Source of the DNA: Actinomycetota bacterium
GTDB taxonomy: Bacteria > Actinomycetota > Actinomycetes > S36-B12
DNA length: 8,137 nucleotides
Reading direction: 5' to 3'
Assembly: GCA_009700485.1 (NCBI GenBank)
Contig: WLLZ01000078.1
Location: 1-8,137 of the forward strand
The notes under the pieces: generated by a model
Databases searched by the model: none
What the model was told of the DNA's origin: nothing
Seen by the model: only the letters and a program-made list of their open reading frames with translations
Program-made: the position numbers and the translations under genes
Shown here: positions 7,045 through 8,137 of the stretch, one piece after another
How the letters are laid out: every line of letters starts with the position of its first letter
Numbering within the stretch: the stretch's first letter is position 1

Positions 7045-7806
7045 CTACTCACCTAAGACCCGATGTACTTTGTGCTGCGCGGCCTGCGCTACTGGGCGAA
7101 TCACCATGCGATCAATATTTACATGCGCTGGCAAGGAGGCTACCCAAGTGATTGCTGACGCAACATCCTCAGCGGTTAGCGGCTCCTTAACCCCTTCATA
7201 AACTTTGGCCGCTCGGGCTTGATCACCACCGAAACGCTTCACCGAGAACTCATCGGTGCGCACCATCCCGGGGATCATCTCAGTGACTCGAATTGGGCGC
7301 CCCGAAAGTTCCAGGCGCAAGGTGCCAGCTATCGCTGCGACCCCATGTTTCGTCGCGGTATAGCTGCCGGCATTCTCATATGGGATGTAGCCGGCTGTTG
7401 AACCCATCAGCACGATGAGGCCGTGACCGGATAGTTCGATATTCGGCAAGAAAGCCTTCACCGTGCGCACCAGGCCGATGACGTTCAATTCATAACCCGC
7501 CTGCCATCCGGCTAGATCCGCATTCTCAATCTGCTCAGCCTCAAATGCTGCTCCAGCATTGGCCACCAAGACAGCAACGGCCCGGCCCGCTAATTTGGCC
7601 ACCAACCGATCCACACTGCCCTGATCGGTGACATCTAGCTCCCATGACGTAATACCCGGGTGACCAGCGGCGAGCTGCTCAAGACGGTCGACTCGGCGCG
7701 CTGCAGCGATGACCTCATATCCGCGATCAGCCAATTGGCGAGCGCATGCGGCCCCAATGCCGCTACTGGCGCCGGTTACAAGTGCGAGTTCAGGAGTCTT
7801 AGTCAT
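7045..7806 (-). CDS. SDR-family NAD(P)-dependent oxidoreductase
   Basis: 253 residues, the classical SDR length. The Rossmann cofactor loop TGASSGIG is at 11-18, NAG at 83-85, N108 in the active-site helix, and the catalytic S136, Y149 and K153 in YTATK. Arginines R37-R38 after the second strand suggest NADP(H) preference. The tail region IRVTEMIPGMVRTDEF fits the usual substrate loop. The product most resembles the YdfG / short-chain 3-hydroxy acid or serine dehydrogenase-like group, but the substrate cannot be read from the sequence. The ATG at 7806 starts MTKTPELALVTG with the normal spacing to the glycine loop. The GTG at 7863 would add 19 residues translated from inside a perfect inverted repeat and is rejected. 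No strong ribosome site precedes 7806, so a leaderless or weakly initiated transcript is possible. The downstream partner is the YceI-like gene. Confidence 0.9.
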   Translation of the reverse strand: MTKTPELALVTGASSGIGAACARQLADRGYEVIAAARRVDRLEQLAAGHPGITSWELDVTDQGSVDRLVAKLAGRAVAVLVANAGAAFEAEQIENADLAGWQAGYELNVIGLVRTVKAFLPNIELSGHGLIVLMGSTAGYIPYENAGSYTATKHGVAAIAGTLRLELSGRPIRVTEMIPGMVRTDEFSVKRFGGDQARAAKVYEGVKEPLTAEDVASAITWVASLPAHVNIDRMVIRPVAQAAQHKVHRVLGE

Positions 7807-7852
7807 GGTGCAAGATTGCAGATGGGCGCGACACTGCCTGAGTCGGGTCCGC

Positions 7853-7921
7853 TGAACGCGCACGTTATGGTCGTGAAAACCTGATATTTGCCCTGTTTCA
7901 CGACCATAACGTGCGCGTTCA
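7853..7921. repeat. Perfect 26-bp inverted repeat with 17-nt loop
   Basis: The left arm 7853-7878 (TGAACGCGCACGTTATGG and eight more bases) is exactly repeated in reverse complement at 7896-7921. The spacer 7879-7895 is AT-rich in its middle. It lies in the gap between the SDR start and the groEL hairpin. An uninterrupted 26-bp match is longer than an ordinary terminator stem and neither side has a T-run. It could be a REP/MITE-like palindromic element or a mRNA stem. Confidence 0.85.
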
Positions 7922-7924
7922 CGT

Positions 7925-7958
7925 CAAAGGCGGCTCCCCTTTCGGGGAACCGCCTTTG
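7925..7958 (-). terminator. Probable groEL transcription terminator hairpin
   Basis: CAAAGGCGG (7925-7933) pairs with CCGCCTTTG (7950-7958). Inside, CCCC pairs with GGGG around a TTTC loop, with one C/A mismatch between the two stems. It lies about 75 bases past the groEL stop in the direction of groEL transcription. No long T-tract follows, which is common for actinobacterial terminators. The stem is symmetrical enough to act in both directions. Confidence 0.75.
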
Positions 7959-7975
7959 AATGCAACTGTGGTGCA

Positions 7976-8041
7976 GCAGTCTGGGACTTCGAACTTCGTT
8001 AGAAGTCAAGCAGTCGGGGACTTCGAACTTCGTTAGAAGTC
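7976..8041. repeat. Tandem duplication, 34-bp period, covering the groEL 3' end
   Basis: Bases 7976-8007 and 8010-8041 are the same over 32 positions except for one change (T at 7982, G at 8016). The copy nearer groEL contains its last two codons and stop; the other repeats them outside the gene. Each copy holds a small stem, GACTTC with GAAGTC around 11 bases, extending to seven base pairs in the groEL copy. Confidence 0.9.
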
Positions 8042-8137
8042 CATACCCCCCATGCCGCCGTCGCCGCCGCCGCCCATTGGCGGGCCAGCCTTTTCTGGCT
8101 TGTCAGCGACAACAACCTCGGTGGTCAAGAACAGACC
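8033..8137 (-). CDS. groL: Chaperonin GroEL, C-terminal end (partial)
   Basis: 34 residues before the TAA (complement of 8033-8035) are visible; the gene begins beyond the right edge. The frame reads GLFLTTEVVVADKPEK and then a glycine/methionine-rich tail ending GGMGGMDF, which is the diagnostic C-terminus of GroEL-type Hsp60. LTTE-V-V-D-KPE is the conserved last helix of the equatorial domain. GroEL forms the 14-subunit ATP-driven folding chamber in the cytoplasm. The GGM tail, rather than a His-rich end, resembles the housekeeping actinobacterial GroEL2. Control elements such as CIRCE would lie upstream, outside the window. Downstream it is followed by a repeat of its own last bases and a terminator-like hairpin. 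Confidence 0.95.
   Translation of the reverse strand, partial: GLFLTTEVVVADKPEKAGPPMGGGGDGGMGGMDF

Noticed and set aside
7807..7863. GTG start giving the SDR a 19-residue extension
   Set aside because: The extra residues would be translated out of the inverted repeat, and the Rossmann motif already has normal spacing from the ATG at 7806.
7803..8009. Small minus-strand ORF between groEL and the SDR
   Set aside because: It is made of the tandem duplication, the terminator hairpin and the inverted repeat, with no coding signature or ribosome site.
7976..8041. CRISPR-like repeat
   Set aside because: Only two near-adjacent copies with a two-base gap, no spacers, and one copy is the groEL end.

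Overview
The window looks like chromosome of an actinobacterium (Actinomycetota) of moderate GC, mid-50s percent by eye. The evidence is an XPB-type helicase whose sequence closely resembles the mycobacterial protein as I remember it, the C-terminal tail of the WYL-type protein that usually sits beside that helicase in Actinomycetota, GTG starts, and a GroEL ending in the Gly/Met-rich GGMGGMDF tail. It may be a freshwater or marine lineage, but the sequence does not let me name a genus.

Left part (1-3388): the end of the helicase-associated WYL-type protein runs in from the left on the + strand. Then come two overlapping minus-strand genes, an enolase-superfamily racemase/o-succinylbenzoate synthase (menC/NSAR type) and a GNAT acyltransferase. 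A divergent + strand M20 metallopeptidase follows. Together these three match the parts list of the N-succinyl-amino-acid pathway that irreversibly turns D-amino acids into L-amino acids: succinylation by GNAT, racemisation by NSAR, desuccinylation by M20. The divergent intergenic stretch carries a run of ACCGA/ACCGT pentamers.

Middle (2252-6539): one compact + strand gene run, M20 -> XPB helicase -> chloride-channel remnant -> secreted Cys-rich protein 1 -> secreted Cys-rich protein 2. The junctions are overlaps of 8, 4 and 4 bp and a gap of 27 bp. The channel gene has kept about 20 N-terminal codons and the last ~100 codons, in different frames, so it is a pseudogene. The two secreted proteins have clear signal peptides and several cysteines but no function I can name.

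Right part (6529-8137): two minus-strand genes, an SDR oxidoreductase followed by a YceI-like protein, converge on the secreted gene with an 11-bp overlap. Between the SDR and the end of groEL lie a perfect 26-bp inverted repeat, a hairpin that probably terminates groEL, and a 34-bp-period tandem duplication that includes the last groEL codons. No tRNA, rRNA, CRISPR array or transposase was seen. No stretch over 300 bases lacks a gene.
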